Positions 41,836 to 50,916 of a stretch of DNA of 64,000 bases are shown piece by piece. The stretch covers positions 1 to 64,000 of the forward strand of contig CAMVCB010000003.1 in assembly GCA_947165895.1 (NCBI GenBank), written 5' to 3'. Source of the stretch: an uncultured Treponema sp. (lineage in GTDB: Bacteria > Spirochaetota > Spirochaetia > Treponematales > Treponemataceae). How positions within the stretch are numbered: the stretch's first letter is position 1; every line of letters begins with the position of its first letter. The translations under genes and the position numbers were made by a program. Below the pieces are notes generated by a model. It saw only the letters and a list, made by a program, of their open reading frames with translations. It was not told where the DNA came from and made no database searches.

Positions 41836-43437
41836 ATGACAAAAGAAGAAATTGCAAAGGAGATTTCCGGCGGTAATGCCGTTGTGGGAATTGAATTTGG
41901 TTCGACACGTATCAAGGCAGTAATGATTGACTCTGCCAGCGAACCGGTTGCGGGCGGTGCCTTTGACTGGGAAAACTCACTGGTCGACGGTGTGTGGAGT
42001 TATTCACTTGAAGAAATTGCAAAGGGACTTCAGACCAGCTTTGCAAACCTCAAAAAAGACGTTTCAGAAAAATACGGCGTAAAGCTGACAAAAATCAAGG
42101 CTCTTGGAATCAGTGCCATGATGCACGGTTACCTTGCCTTTGACAAAAACGATAATCTTCTTGTTCCATTCAGAACCTGGCGCAACACAATTACAGGTGA
42201 AGCTTCATCAAAGCTGACAGATGAATTCAATTATCCGGTTCCTGAGCGCTGGAGCATTTCTCATCTTTATCAGGCAATATTAAACGGAGAAAAACACGTA
42301 GGAAGCGTTGCATTCTTTACAACTCTTGCAGGCTACGTTCACTATAAGCTTTCGGGCAAAAAGGTTCTTGGAATCGGTGATGCTTCGGGAATGTTCCCTA
42401 TTGATGAAAAAACTAAGAACTACGACAAAAAAATGCTGGGCCAGTTCGATGCACTGATTGCGGACAAAAAATTCGGCTGGAAGGTTGAAGAACTCTTGCC
42501 GGAAATCCTTCTCGCAGGTCAGCCTGCCGGAACTTTGACTGCTGAAGGCGCAAAATTCCTTGATCCAACAGGAGAACTTGAAGCCGGAACTCTGCTTGCT
42601 CCGCCGGAAGGTGACGCAGGAACCGGAATGGTTGCCACAAACAGCGTAACAAAAAGAACCGGAAACGTAAGTGCCGGAACTTCGGTATTTGCAATGGTAA
42701 TTCTGGAAAAGGCACTTTCTAAAGCTTATAAAGACTTAATCGATATCGTAACAACTCCGGACGGCTCAATGGCAGCTATGGCCCACGCAAACAACTGTAC
42801 CGGCGAATATGACAAGTGGATTAAACTCTTTGGAGAAGCAATTGCGGCTACAGGCGGAAATGTTTCAAAGCCAGTACTTTACGATACACTTCTTGGTCTT
42901 GCCCTTAAAGGCGATCCTGACTGCGGCGGAATTATTCCATATAACTACATTTCAGGCGAATCAATGACAGGATTTAAGGAAGGTCGCACTCTGGTAGTCC
43001 GCCAGCAGAATAACAACTTTACCCTTGCAAACTTCATGCGTGCCCAGCTTTTCACAGCCCTTGGAGCCCTCCGCACCGGCATGAATATCCTCTTTGACAA
43101 GGAAAATGTTGCCATCGACCGTCTTACAGGACACGGCGGCTACTTTAAGACAGCAGGAGTTGGAATCAAAATTATGGCGGCTGCCATGCACACTCCGGTT
43201 TCTACAATGGAAACAGCCGGCGAAGGCGGACCATGGGGAATGGCACTGCTTGCAGCCTACGCCGCAGACACAAAAGGCATGAATCTGGGTGACTATCTTG
43301 ATAAGGTAGTTTTCAAGACTGCAAAAATCACAACAGTTGCCCCGGACAAGGCCGATGTAGAAGGCTTCAACAAGTTCTTTGAGAACTACACAAAAGCCCT
43401 GCCGGTTATGAAGGCCGCAGTGGAAAACGTTGATTAG
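41836..43437 (+). CDS. araB: FGGY-family kinase, probable L-ribulokinase
   Basis: This 533-residue sugar kinase has the N-terminal phosphate loop (VVGIEFGSTRIKAVMIDS), ALGISAMMHGYLAFD, a second ATP motif (TGNVSAGTSVFAMVILE) and GHGGYFKTAGVGIKIMAAAM. The family phosphorylates ketoses or polyols. Position between a LacI regulator and araA-araD identifies the substrate as L-ribulose by inference. It resembles the long FGGY kinases annotated variously as ribulokinase or xylulokinase. Ribosome site AGGAGG. A 220-bp GC-rich gap separates it from araA. Confidence 0.82.
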   Translation: MTKEEIAKEISGGNAVVGIEFGSTRIKAVMIDSASEPVAGGAFDWENSLVDGVWSYSLEEIAKGLQTSFANLKKDVSEKYGVKLTKIKALGISAMMHGYLAFDKNDNLLVPFRTWRNTITGEASSKLTDEFNYPVPERWSISHLYQAILNGEKHVGSVAFFTTLAGYVHYKLSGKKVLGIGDASGMFPIDEKTKNYDKKMLGQFDALIADKKFGWKVEELLPEILLAGQPAGTLTAEGAKFLDPTGELEAGTLLAPPEGDAGTGMVATNSVTKRTGNVSAGTSVFAMVILEKALSKAYKDLIDIVTTPDGSMAAMAHANNCTGEYDKWIKLFGEAIAATGGNVSKPVLYDTLLGLALKGDPDCGGIIPYNYISGESMTGFKEGRTLVVRQQNNNFTLANFMRAQLFTALGALRTGMNILFDKENVAIDRLTGHGGYFKTAGVGIKIMAAAMHTPVSTMETAGEGGPWGMALLAAYAADTKGMNLGDYLDKVVFKTAKITTVAPDKADVEGFNKFFENYTKALPVMKAAVENVD

Positions 43438-43640
43438 CGCAAGCGATTGGAACACCGCCGCAGGCGTTCCGGAGCCGGCAGGCGAAGGAATGAAGCGAAA
43501 GCGGAAGTGTGGAAAGCGCGGTTTGCCCCTGCGGGCAAATGCGCCAAATATAAAAACAAAAAATAGCAGGTGGTATTGCCGGAACGTAGAGGAAAACGGA
43601 TTTCCGCGAGAGTTCCGGCAGTGTAGATGAGATTATAATT
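43438..43640. repeat. GC-rich repeat between araB and araA
   Basis: A 200-bp non-coding insert inside the operon. It includes GAAGCGAAAGCGGAAGTG, shared with the block at 53-131, and several imperfect hairpins (for example TTGCCCCTGCGGGCAAA; GCCGGAAC...GTTCCGGC). It may modulate relative expression of araB and araA by RNA processing. Confidence 0.5.
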
Positions 43641-43657
43641 TTAGGAGACATAAAAAA

Positions 43658-45166
43658 ATGGAAAACTTAGCAAACTACGAATTCTGGTTCATCACAGGAA
43701 GCCAGGACCTTTACGGAGAAGAAACCCTCAAACAGGTAGCCAAAAATTCAAAGGAAATTGTTGACCGCCTGAACAAGAGCAAGGCTCTGCCATGCGAACT
43801 GGTATGGAAGCCTACCCTTCTTACTCCGGAAGCAATTCACCAGACCCTTGAACAGGCAAATGCCGACGACAAATGTGCCGGAATCATCTGCTGGATGCAC
43901 ACCTTCAGCCCTGCAAAAATGTGGATTGCGGGACTTTCTGCATACAAAAAGCCGCTTTTGCAGCTGAACACACAGTTCAACGAAGAAATTCCATATGCCA
44001 CAATGGACATGGACTTTATGAACCTGAACCAGTCTGCCCACGGCGACCGCGAATTCGGCTTTATCACAAGCCGCATGGATTTGCCGCGCAAGGTAATCGT
44101 AGGACACTGGAGCCACGAACGCACACAGAAACGCATCGCTGACTGGATGCGCATTGCCCGCGCCGTAGCAGACGGAAAAACACTCCGCTGCCTCCGCTTT
44201 GGCGACAACATGCGCGAAGTTGCAGTTACAGACGGCGACAAAGTAGAAGCAATGATTAAATTCGGCTGGAGCGTTCCATACTATGGAATCGGCGACCTGG
44301 TTGCTTATATGAACGAGGTAAAGGACAGCGACGTAAACGCTTTGTTCGACGAATACAATCAGAAATATGAAATCGTTTACGGTTCAGACAAGGATTTTGT
44401 TACAAAGCAGATTAAGGAACAGGCAAAAATCGAAATTGCCCTCCGCCGCTTCCTCAAAGACAAGAACGGTAAGGCCCTCTGTACAAACTTCCAGGACCTT
44501 CACGGAATGAAGCAGCTTCCAGGACTTGCAATCCAGCGCTTGCTGGCAGACGGCTACGGCTTTGGTGCAGAAGGCGACTGGAAAACTTCTTGTCTGGTAC
44601 GCACCTTCAAGGCAATGACAGCTGGCCAGGTAATTCCTGGTTCAAAAGGTAACGCCTTCATGGAAGACTACACCTACAACCTGGTTCCAGGCGAAGAACT
44701 CAACATGGGTTCTCACATGCTGGAAGTTGACCCTGAAATCGCAGTTTCAAAGCCAAAAATCGAGGTTCATCCTCTTGGAATCGGCGACAGAGAAGATCCG
44801 GCCCGCATGGTATTCAATACAATCGAAGGCCGCGGACTTGTTTCTGCAGTTGTCGACATGGGTAACCGCTTCCGCTGCGTAGTAAACGAAATCAACGTAG
44901 TACCGCCAAAGGCTCCTCTTCCAAAGCTGCCGGTTGCCCGCATGGTATGGCAGCCGCTTCCTAGCCTTGAAACTTCGGCAGAAGCATGGATTCTGGCAGG
45001 CGGCGGTCACCACACAGCCTTCTCTAACATCATCACACAGGAAATGCTTCAGGACTGGTCAGAAATAGTAGGTATCGAATGCGTTGTAATTGATGAAGGA
45101 ACAAAAATCCCGGCCTTCCGCAACGAACTTCGCTGGAACAAAGCTTACTGGGACGGAAGAAAATAG
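43658..45166 (+). CDS. araA: L-arabinose isomerase
   Basis: This 502-residue enzyme converts L-arabinose to L-ribulose with Mn2+. The family start EFWFITGSQDLYGEETL is clear, as are CAGIICWMHTFSPAKMWIAG, GAEGDWKTSCLVRTFKAM (catalytic Glu) and the C-terminal GGGHHTAFS. Length is typical. Ribosome site TAGGAG. A small hairpin separates it from araD downstream. Confidence 0.95.
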   Translation: MENLANYEFWFITGSQDLYGEETLKQVAKNSKEIVDRLNKSKALPCELVWKPTLLTPEAIHQTLEQANADDKCAGIICWMHTFSPAKMWIAGLSAYKKPLLQLNTQFNEEIPYATMDMDFMNLNQSAHGDREFGFITSRMDLPRKVIVGHWSHERTQKRIADWMRIARAVADGKTLRCLRFGDNMREVAVTDGDKVEAMIKFGWSVPYYGIGDLVAYMNEVKDSDVNALFDEYNQKYEIVYGSDKDFVTKQIKEQAKIEIALRRFLKDKNGKALCTNFQDLHGMKQLPGLAIQRLLADGYGFGAEGDWKTSCLVRTFKAMTAGQVIPGSKGNAFMEDYTYNLVPGEELNMGSHMLEVDPEIAVSKPKIEVHPLGIGDREDPARMVFNTIEGRGLVSAVVDMGNRFRCVVNEINVVPPKAPLPKLPVARMVWQPLPSLETSAEAWILAGGGHHTAFSNIITQEMLQDWSEIVGIECVVIDEGTKIPAFRNELRWNKAYWDGRK

Positions 45167-45176
45167 AAGAAAAAAC

Positions 45177-45197
45177 CTGCCGGGCCACCCCCGGCAG
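45177..45197 (+). other. Intercistronic hairpin between araA and araD
   Basis: CTGCCGG, a 7-nt loop and CCGGCAG, with no T-run after it. It is followed by the araD ribosome site (AGGAGG), so it more likely sets mRNA stability than stops transcription. Confidence 0.6.
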
Positions 45198-45217
45198 TCT
45201 CTCACAGGAGGTAAAAA

Positions 45218-45940
45218 ATGGCAAGCGAATATCAGGAAATAAAAGAACTCGCCTACGAAGCAAACATGCAGATTCCAGCCCAGCATCTGGCCCTCTACAC
45301 ATGGGGAAACGTTTCTGCAATCGACTGGACAAAGGGAGTATTTGCAATCAAGCCGTCCGGAGTTCCTTACCCGGAGCTTACACCAGACTCAATGGTCGTA
45401 CTTGATTTAAAAGGAAACCGCGTAGAAGGCATGCTCAATCCTTCAAGCGACACAAACACCCACATCGTACTCTACAACGAGTTTGCAATGAAAGACGGAG
45501 CAAAAATCGGCGGAATCATTCACACACATTCCACCTATGCAACTTCATGGGCCCAGGCCCTGCGCGAGGTTCCGCTTTTTGGAACAACCCACGCCGACCA
45601 CATCCAGAAGGCAATTCCATGCACTCCATATCTTTCAAAAGAAATGGTTGAAAACAACTATGAAACTGAAACAGGAAATCTGATTGTAAAATACTTCCAC
45701 GAGAACAAAATCAATCCTGCAGAAGTTAATATGGTACTCGTCGGCGGACACGGACCTTTTGCCTGGGGCGAAACTCCCGCAAAGGCTGTTTACAACGCCG
45801 CCGTAATGGAAGAAGTAAGCAAAATGGCTTTGCAGACCCTTATGATAAACCCGGATGCAAGCCCGCTTCCAGATTACATCATCAACAAGCATTATATGCG
45901 AAAGCACGGTCCTAACGCTTACTACGGACAGGGCAAATAA
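45218..45940 (+). CDS. araD: L-ribulose-5-phosphate 4-epimerase
   Basis: This 240-residue class II aldolase/epimerase family enzyme converts L-ribulose 5-phosphate to D-xylulose 5-phosphate, which enters the pentose phosphate pathway. Diagnostic segments are LALYTWGNVSAID (phosphate loop), KPSGVPY, the zinc-binding GIIHTHSTYATSWAQA, GTTHADH and the C-terminal KHYMRKHGPNAYYGQ. It is the last gene of the arabinose operon; a strong terminator follows. Confidence 0.95.
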   Translation: MASEYQEIKELAYEANMQIPAQHLALYTWGNVSAIDWTKGVFAIKPSGVPYPELTPDSMVVLDLKGNRVEGMLNPSSDTNTHIVLYNEFAMKDGAKIGGIIHTHSTYATSWAQALREVPLFGTTHADHIQKAIPCTPYLSKEMVENNYETETGNLIVKYFHENKINPAEVNMVLVGGHGPFAWGETPAKAVYNAAVMEEVSKMALQTLMINPDASPLPDYIINKHYMRKHGPNAYYGQGK

Positions 45941-45996
45941 AATTAATTACAATCAGGCGGTTATCTTTCCGCCTTGTAATATCCTCCAAGATTTTT

Positions 45997-46047
45997 ACTC
46001 CGCCTTCAATTACCACAGCATGCAACCTGAAGGCGGAGTTTTTTTTT
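45997..46047 (+). terminator. Terminator of the arabinose operon
   Basis: Perfect 12-bp arms ACTCCGCCTTCA/TGAAGGCGGAGT with a 19-nt loop and nine T residues. Confidence 0.88.
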
Positions 46048-46157
46048 ATTGGCGCAGACCAGTCACCCACTCGCCTTCCGCCACTTGCTTACGCGCGGCC
46101 CTTGCGGGCTGCCTGCGGCATGGCTCCAGCCTCGGCGCTGCTGCCACCCTTCAATTG

Positions 46158-47543
46158 TTAGAATTCATTTCCCGGAAAACGAGGAATTCCGGCAAAGCCC
46201 TTGGCAAGATCTTCATCTGTTGGAATATAATCACTCATAGTTCCGTCATTGAAAGCCTTGTAAGCATACATATCAAAGTAACCGGTTCCAGTAAGACCAA
46301 AGAGAATTGTCTTTTCTTCGCCGTTTTCCTTGCACTTAAGGGCTTCGTCAATTGCAACCTTAATTGCGTGGCTTGATTCAGGAGCCGGAAGAATACCTTC
46401 TACGCGGGCAAATTCCTGGGCAGCGCGGAAAACTTCTGTCTGTTCAACAGTGCGGGCTTCCATAAGACCGTCATCATAAAGCTGGGAAAGAATAGAACTC
46501 ATACCGTGGTAGCGGAGGCCGCCTGCATGGTTTGGAGAAGGAATAAATTCACTTCCAAGAGTGTACATCTTTGCAAGAGGACAAACATGACCAGTATCAC
46601 AGAAGTCGTAGACAAACTTACCGCGGGTCAAAGAAGGACAGCTTGCAGGTTCAACCGCAATAAACTGATAGTCAGCTTCACCGCGGAGTTTACGTCCCAT
46701 AAATGGAGAAATAAGACCTCCCAGGTTAGAACCGCCGCCTGCACAGCCGATAATTACATCAGGCTTAATACCGTATTTATCCATTGCGGTCATAGTTTCA
46801 AGACCGATTACAGTCTGATGAAGAAGAACCTGGTTCAAAACACTGCCCAGAACGTAGCGGTAACCTTCCTGGTGAGTTGCAGCTTCTACAGCTTCAGAAA
46901 TTGCACAGCCCAAACTTCCGCCAGTACCAGGGAATTCGGCAAGAATCTTGCGTCCAACTTCTGTTGTTTCGCTTGGTGACGGGGTAATTTTTGCACCATA
47001 AGTGCGGATTACTTCCCGGCGGAAAGGCTTCTGCTCGTAAGAAACCTTTACCATATAAACCTGGCAGTCCAGTCCGAAGTAAGAACATGCCATAGAAAGA
47101 GCTGTTCCCCACTGGCCGGCACCGGTTTCAGTTGTAACACCCTTCAAGCCCTGCTTTTTAGCGTAGTAAGCCTGGGCAATTGCAGAGTTGAGCTTGTGGC
47201 TTCCGCTTGTGTTGTTTCCTTCGAATTTATAGTAGATTTTGGCCGGAGTTCCCAGTTTTTTTTCAAGGCAGTAAGCGCGGACAAGGGGAGCCGGACGGTA
47301 CATCTTGTAAAACTCCCGGATTTCAGCCGGAATTTCAATGTAAGGAGTAGTATCATCAAGCTCCTGCTTAATCAGTTCATCACAGAATACAGGACGAAGC
47401 TCTTCAAAAGTCATAGGCTTGTGGGTTCCCGGATTCAAAAGGGGTGCCGGTTTATTTTTCATATCAGCACGAACGTTATACCAGCTTGCAGGAAGCTCGT
47501 TTTCTGACAGATAGATTTTGTAAGGGATTTTTTCTTTACTCAT
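46158..47543 (-). CDS. trpB: TrpB2-type tryptophan synthase beta chain
   Basis: This protein of about 461 residues, counted from ATG 47543 after GAGG, has the long N-terminus typical of TrpB2 (PYKIYLSENELPASWYNVRA, RPAPLVRAYCLEKKLG). It has the PLP lysine in NNTSGSHKLNSA, the TETGAGQWGTAL loop and the phosphate-binding CAGGGSNLGG. TrpB2 enzymes make tryptophan from indole and serine and often work without TrpA. No trp genes lie nearby, which supports indole salvage (inference). An upstream in-frame extension lacks family similarity. Confidence 0.88.
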   Translation of the reverse strand: MSKEKIPYKIYLSENELPASWYNVRADMKNKPAPLLNPGTHKPMTFEELRPVFCDELIKQELDDTTPYIEIPAEIREFYKMYRPAPLVRAYCLEKKLGTPAKIYYKFEGNNTSGSHKLNSAIAQAYYAKKQGLKGVTTETGAGQWGTALSMACSYFGLDCQVYMVKVSYEQKPFRREVIRTYGAKITPSPSETTEVGRKILAEFPGTGGSLGCAISEAVEAATHQEGYRYVLGSVLNQVLLHQTVIGLETMTAMDKYGIKPDVIIGCAGGGSNLGGLISPFMGRKLRGEADYQFIAVEPASCPSLTRGKFVYDFCDTGHVCPLAKMYTLGSEFIPSPNHAGGLRYHGMSSILSQLYDDGLMEARTVEQTEVFRAAQEFARVEGILPAPESSHAIKVAIDEALKCKENGEEKTILFGLTGTGYFDMYAYKAFNDGTMSDYIPTDEDLAKGFAGIPRFPGNEF

Positions 47544-47722
47544 TTTTATCCTCGTGTTATTATTTATAGAAACATTCTGTTCTTTTATATAGTAACACAA
47601 ACTGACAGACTGGGCAAGGATAATAAATTGTTCTAGGACTTTTTATTCATGCCGTGATAAAATAATTCAAAGAGAGTAAAAACTGCGGGCTTTAACCTGT
47701 CCGCTGACAGAGGAGTTTTAAT

Positions 47723-48712
47723 ATGTACAAAGCAGCTGATAATCGCTACGAAACTATGCAGTATAACCGCTGCGGAAAGAGCGGGCTTTTGCTGCCGGCT
47801 GTATCCCTTGGATTCTGGCACAATTTTGGAAGCAAGGATGTTTACGACAATATGAAGGCAATGTGCTTTACAGCCTTTGATAACGGCATCACTCACTTTG
47901 ATCTTGCAAACAACTACGGCCCTGAAGCCGGTTCAGCAGAAGAAAATGCGGGAAAAATCATCAATCAGGAAATGAAGGCTTACCGCGACCAGCTTGTAAT
48001 TTCTACAAAAGCCGGCTACTACATGTGGGAAGGCCCTTACGGCGAATGGGGCTCACGCAAATATCTGATTTCAAGCCTGAATCAGAGTCTTAAGCGCATG
48101 AACCTCGACTATGTTGATATTTTCTATCACCACCGTCCTGACGACAGCACTCCAATTGAAGAAACCATCTGTGCTCTCGACCAGATTGTAAGAAGCGGAA
48201 AAGCCCTTTACGTGGGACTTTCAAACTACAGCACAGAACAGCTTAAAAAAGCCCTTCCTCTTTTGCGAGAGCTTCACACTCCATTTATAATCAATCAGAA
48301 CAGCTATTCAATTTTCAACAGAACTATTGAAGATAACGGCTTTAAGGATTACTGTGCAGAGCAGGGCTACGGAATTATTGCCTTCTCTCCACTGGCACAG
48401 GGACTTCTGACAGACAAATATCTGAACGGAATTCCGGAAGACAGCCGCGTAAAACGTGACGGCCGCTTCCTCCACGAAGCTGATGTTGCGGCGCGCCTTC
48501 CGCAGATTAAAGCCCTGAACGAAATCGCTGCCAGCCGCGGACAGAGCCTTGCCCAGATGGCATTAAGCTGGGTTTTGCGCGACGGCAAAGTAACCAGCGT
48601 CCTTATTGGAGCAAGCCGCCCAGAACAGATTCTGGATAACATTAAAATTGTTGGAAAAACAGCCTTCACGGCAGATGAACTTGCCCAGATAGAAAAGATT
48701 TGCGGCAGGTAA
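47723..48712 (+). CDS. Aldo-keto reductase, YghZ/L-glyceraldehyde-3-phosphate reductase type
   Basis: This 329-residue (beta/alpha)8 NADPH-dependent reductase has the catalytic tetrad segments FDLANNYGPEAGSAEENAGK (Asp, Tyr), STKAGYYMWEGPYGEWGSRK and FYHHRPD. It has the C-terminal cofactor segment SVLIGASRPEQILDN. The insertion YMWEGPYGEWGSRKY is typical of the YghZ group, which detoxifies aldehydes. Ribosome site GAGG. A terminator follows. Confidence 0.88.
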   Translation: MYKAADNRYETMQYNRCGKSGLLLPAVSLGFWHNFGSKDVYDNMKAMCFTAFDNGITHFDLANNYGPEAGSAEENAGKIINQEMKAYRDQLVISTKAGYYMWEGPYGEWGSRKYLISSLNQSLKRMNLDYVDIFYHHRPDDSTPIEETICALDQIVRSGKALYVGLSNYSTEQLKKALPLLRELHTPFIINQNSYSIFNRTIEDNGFKDYCAEQGYGIIAFSPLAQGLLTDKYLNGIPEDSRVKRDGRFLHEADVAARLPQIKALNEIAASRGQSLAQMALSWVLRDGKVTSVLIGASRPEQILDNIKIVGKTAFTADELAQIEKICGR

Positions 48713-48785
48713 GTCTCTATAATATTATAAATTCCTGTAAAACGGAAATCTTACATAAAAACTCATATTCTTAGTTAAATAAAGC

Positions 48786-48835
48786 AAACTCCGTCTTCTT
48801 GGTTGCTCTTTTGTAAAAGTTGGCGGAGTTTTATT
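48786..48835 (+). terminator. Terminator after the aldo-keto reductase gene
   Basis: AAACTCCG/CGGAGTTT arms around a 30-nt loop, followed by TATTTTA. Confidence 0.65.
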
Positions 48836-48885
48836 TTACTGCTTTTATTAGTATTTCATGCTATAATGAAATTAAGGAGTATTCA

Positions 48886-49152
48886 ATGCCGGTTATTTCT
48901 ATGTTTTATGGAATTATCATTCGCATGCAAAGTGAACATGGTGGAAAACATCACGTGCCCCATATTCATGTAATTTGTGGTGATGATGAATCTGTTTTTT
49001 CTTTAGATGGTGATTTGCTTGAAGGTGAAATTCCATCAAATAAACGAAAACTTGTAGAAGCCTGGATTGAAATTCATAAAGAGGATTTACAGGCTGATTG
49101 GAAATTGCTTGATGAAGGCGAGCAATATTTTAAAATTGACCCATTGAAATAG
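48886..49152 (+). CDS. DUF4160 family protein
   Basis: This 88-residue protein starts at ATG 48886 after AAGGAG; TGC-TATAAT lies further upstream at 48859-48867 as probable promoter. The family signature is visible: MFYGIIIRM, HHVPHIHVICGDDESVFSL and KLVEAWIEIHKEDLQADW. It forms a 4-bp-spaced pair with a DUF2442 gene. Such pairs recur in variable genome regions and have been suspected of toxin-antitoxin behaviour, but no activity is established. Codon use looks more AT-rich than in the neighbours, which may mean transfer. Confidence 0.75.
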   Translation: MPVISMFYGIIIRMQSEHGGKHHVPHIHVICGDDESVFSLDGDLLEGEIPSNKRKLVEAWIEIHKEDLQADWKLLDEGEQYFKIDPLK

Positions 49153-49156
49153 AAAT

Positions 49157-49390
49157 ATGTTAAGACCTACCGTAATCAAAGTAATTCCTCAAAACGATTT
49201 TTCTCTCCTTTTAGAATTTGATAATGGGGAAAATAAAAAATTTGATGTTACTCCTTATATAAAAGGTTCCTGGTTTGGAAAATTAAAGGAACTTTCATAT
49301 TTTAAGTGCGTTCGTACAAACGGTTTTAATATTGAATGGCCAGACGGACAGGATATCTGTCCTGACGATTTGTATTTTTGTTCAAAGTAA
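49157..49390 (+). CDS. DUF2442 family protein
   Basis: This 77-residue small domain has a typical pattern: VIKVIPQNDFSLLLEFDNGENKKFDV, PYIKGSWFGKLKELSYFKCV and IEWPDGQDICPDDLY. It is the partner of the DUF4160 gene 4 bp upstream. DUF2442 proteins are small alpha/beta folds of unknown role, sometimes fused to DNA-binding domains. Confidence 0.75.
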   Translation: MLRPTVIKVIPQNDFSLLLEFDNGENKKFDVTPYIKGSWFGKLKELSYFKCVRTNGFNIEWPDGQDICPDDLYFCSK

Positions 49391-49512
49391 AGAATCCTAC
49401 ATTAATTATAAGTTTTACTAAACTCGAAATTCAGACTATTTACACAAATTGAAAAGATTTGCGGACGGTAAATATAAACTGATGAGCGGTATGTAATTTT
49501 TGAAGTTGGAAG

Positions 49513-49660
49513 TAAAAAATGCGGAGCGTGGGTTCGTGATTTGCGTAGCTTTTTTCGCGATACGGACCTCACAACGCGGAAGGGTACCTACAGAGCAAGC
49601 GCAGCTTGCGGCGAGCGAAAAGCTGCGGAGCAAATTACGGTTCCACGCGGGAGCATTTTT
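49513..49660. terminator. Long imperfect inverted repeat between convergent genes
   Basis: The left arm (AAAAAATGCGGAGCGTGGG... from 49513) and right arm (...CCCGCG, GAGCATTTTT to 49660) pair over about 45 positions with interruptions. Central GC-rich sub-hairpins (GCAAGCGCAGCTTGC) lie inside. Suitable as a bidirectional terminator. Confidence 0.55.
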
Positions 49661-49661
49661 C

Positions 49662-50522
49662 TTACACTTCAACAAGCTGCACCAGCGCGCTTATATCGTC
49701 TTCATTCAGCTTGCCGTTACGCACTCTCTTCACAATTTCTTCTGCACTATACCTATCTTCCGGGTAAAGCACAACTACGGCCTTGTCGCCATTCTGCAAA
49801 AAGTTGTGCTCGCCCCAGTCTGTGTAGCAGGTTGCGCCTATCGAAACCAGAATGCGCTCTGGAAAGCCGCACTTTGTAAGATAAGCGTTTACGTTTTCTG
49901 CTGGGCCCTCGTCCTTCTGCTGATTCAGGCGGTCCATTATCCATTCGGTCAGCTTATTGTAAATGTAGCTGTAATCGCGGACTGCGCTGTCCTCACCATA
50001 GGCAAAGGCCTCTCCCCCGCGCACAAGAAAGCTTGCAATGCGGTAGCGGTTCAAAATCCCCTCTTTATCAAAACGGTCAATTTCAATTGTATGGGAAGAA
50101 AACCCCTTGGAAGCCCTGCCCCAGTTCTTTTTCAGGCTGATTTTTTTTGCCCCTTCCTTTCGGATGGAACAGTCGTTTGAAGCCCCGAATGCCACAGGAG
50201 TCAGCCCGACAACGCGGCCAGCCTTCCATTTTACATCACAAATCAAAGCACATTCCGGCTCAATCTGCAGCTTCTGCTCGCCGGCCGGAAAAATAATTTT
50301 TTCATCATCAAAGGGGAAATCGTGCAAAAACATTGGTACAGAAGCGTCATCAATGGTCATACCGGGAGCCAGCGGAATATAAGTCGGAAAAAGAGCCTTT
50401 GGCGCATTTACTTCGGCAGTTTTTACGTTTTCAAAGTCCTTTGCCTCGCCGGCCTGTTCAAGGTGGCCCGTAAAATTACCGGCAACACCAAAGGTGGGAA
50501 TATTATGCAAATCGTAAGTCAT
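49662..50522 (-). CDS. DUF5718-like protein
   Basis: This 286-residue protein has the start FGVAGNFTGHLEQAGEAKDF seen in the DUF5718 family, and a body with PMFLHDFPFDDEKIIFPAG and LICDVKWKAGRVVGLTPVAFG. These last parts recall the fumarylacetoacetate-hydrolase fold. Function unknown. It begins in the stop codon of the upstream FliG-N-like gene (TAATG), so the two are translationally coupled. Confidence 0.6.
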   Translation of the reverse strand: MTYDLHNIPTFGVAGNFTGHLEQAGEAKDFENVKTAEVNAPKALFPTYIPLAPGMTIDDASVPMFLHDFPFDDEKIIFPAGEQKLQIEPECALICDVKWKAGRVVGLTPVAFGASNDCSIRKEGAKKISLKKNWGRASKGFSSHTIEIDRFDKEGILNRYRIASFLVRGGEAFAYGEDSAVRDYSYIYNKLTEWIMDRLNQQKDEGPAENVNAYLTKCGFPERILVSIGATCYTDWGEHNFLQNGDKAVVVLYPEDRYSAEEIVKRVRNGKLNEDDISALVQLVEV

Positions 50523-50899
50523 TAGTCATCATCTCCAAGCCAGGTTTTAAGAAGGTTTACAACAGTATCAGGATTATTTTTCATCATTCCAAGAACTTCA
50601 TTCTGCTTCTGCTGGTAAAAGTCCGGTTTTGGAGGCGGCAAAATGCCCTTATAATCGCCGTAATTCATCACTTCCTGCAAAACCTGAACTTCACGCAGGG
50701 CTTCAAAGCGGCTGTGAGGATTATATTTTCCGAATTTCTTAAAGGCCGCATTAATTGCTTTTTTTTCGCGTTCAGAAAGTCCAACACGTTCTATAATATC
50801 ATCGCTCAAAGCCATTCCAAGCTCACCAAGCAGAATTGCAGTTTTTTCTGCCCCTGTCAGCTTAATGTCAGCCTCTGCCGTCGCAATAAAATTTTCCAT
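50522..50899 (-). CDS. Small FliG-N-like protein
   Basis: This protein of about 125 residues starts at ATG 50899, directly after GAGGTGGGG; a longer TTG start is possible. Its first 45 residues (IKLTGAEKTAILLGELGMAL) resemble the N-terminal domain of the flagellar switch protein FliG, which anchors to the MS ring. The middle and C-terminal FliG domains are missing. The tail NPDTVVNLLKTWLGDDD is helical. The resemblance is short and seen by eye only. It might be a modified flagellar adaptor or an unrelated helical protein. A good promoter lies upstream. Confidence 0.45.
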   Translation of the reverse strand: MENFIATAEADIKLTGAEKTAILLGELGMALSDDIIERVGLSEREKKAINAAFKKFGKYNPHSRFEALREVQVLQEVMNYGDYKGILPPPKPDFYQQKQNEVLGMMKNNPDTVVNLLKTWLGDDD

Positions 50900-50916
50900 T
50901 CCCCACCTCATCTTCA

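Noticed and set aside
46060..46150. GC-rich stretch after the arabinose terminator as a small gene
   Set aside because: No start codon with a ribosome site; composition matches the dispersed GC-rich repeat filler.
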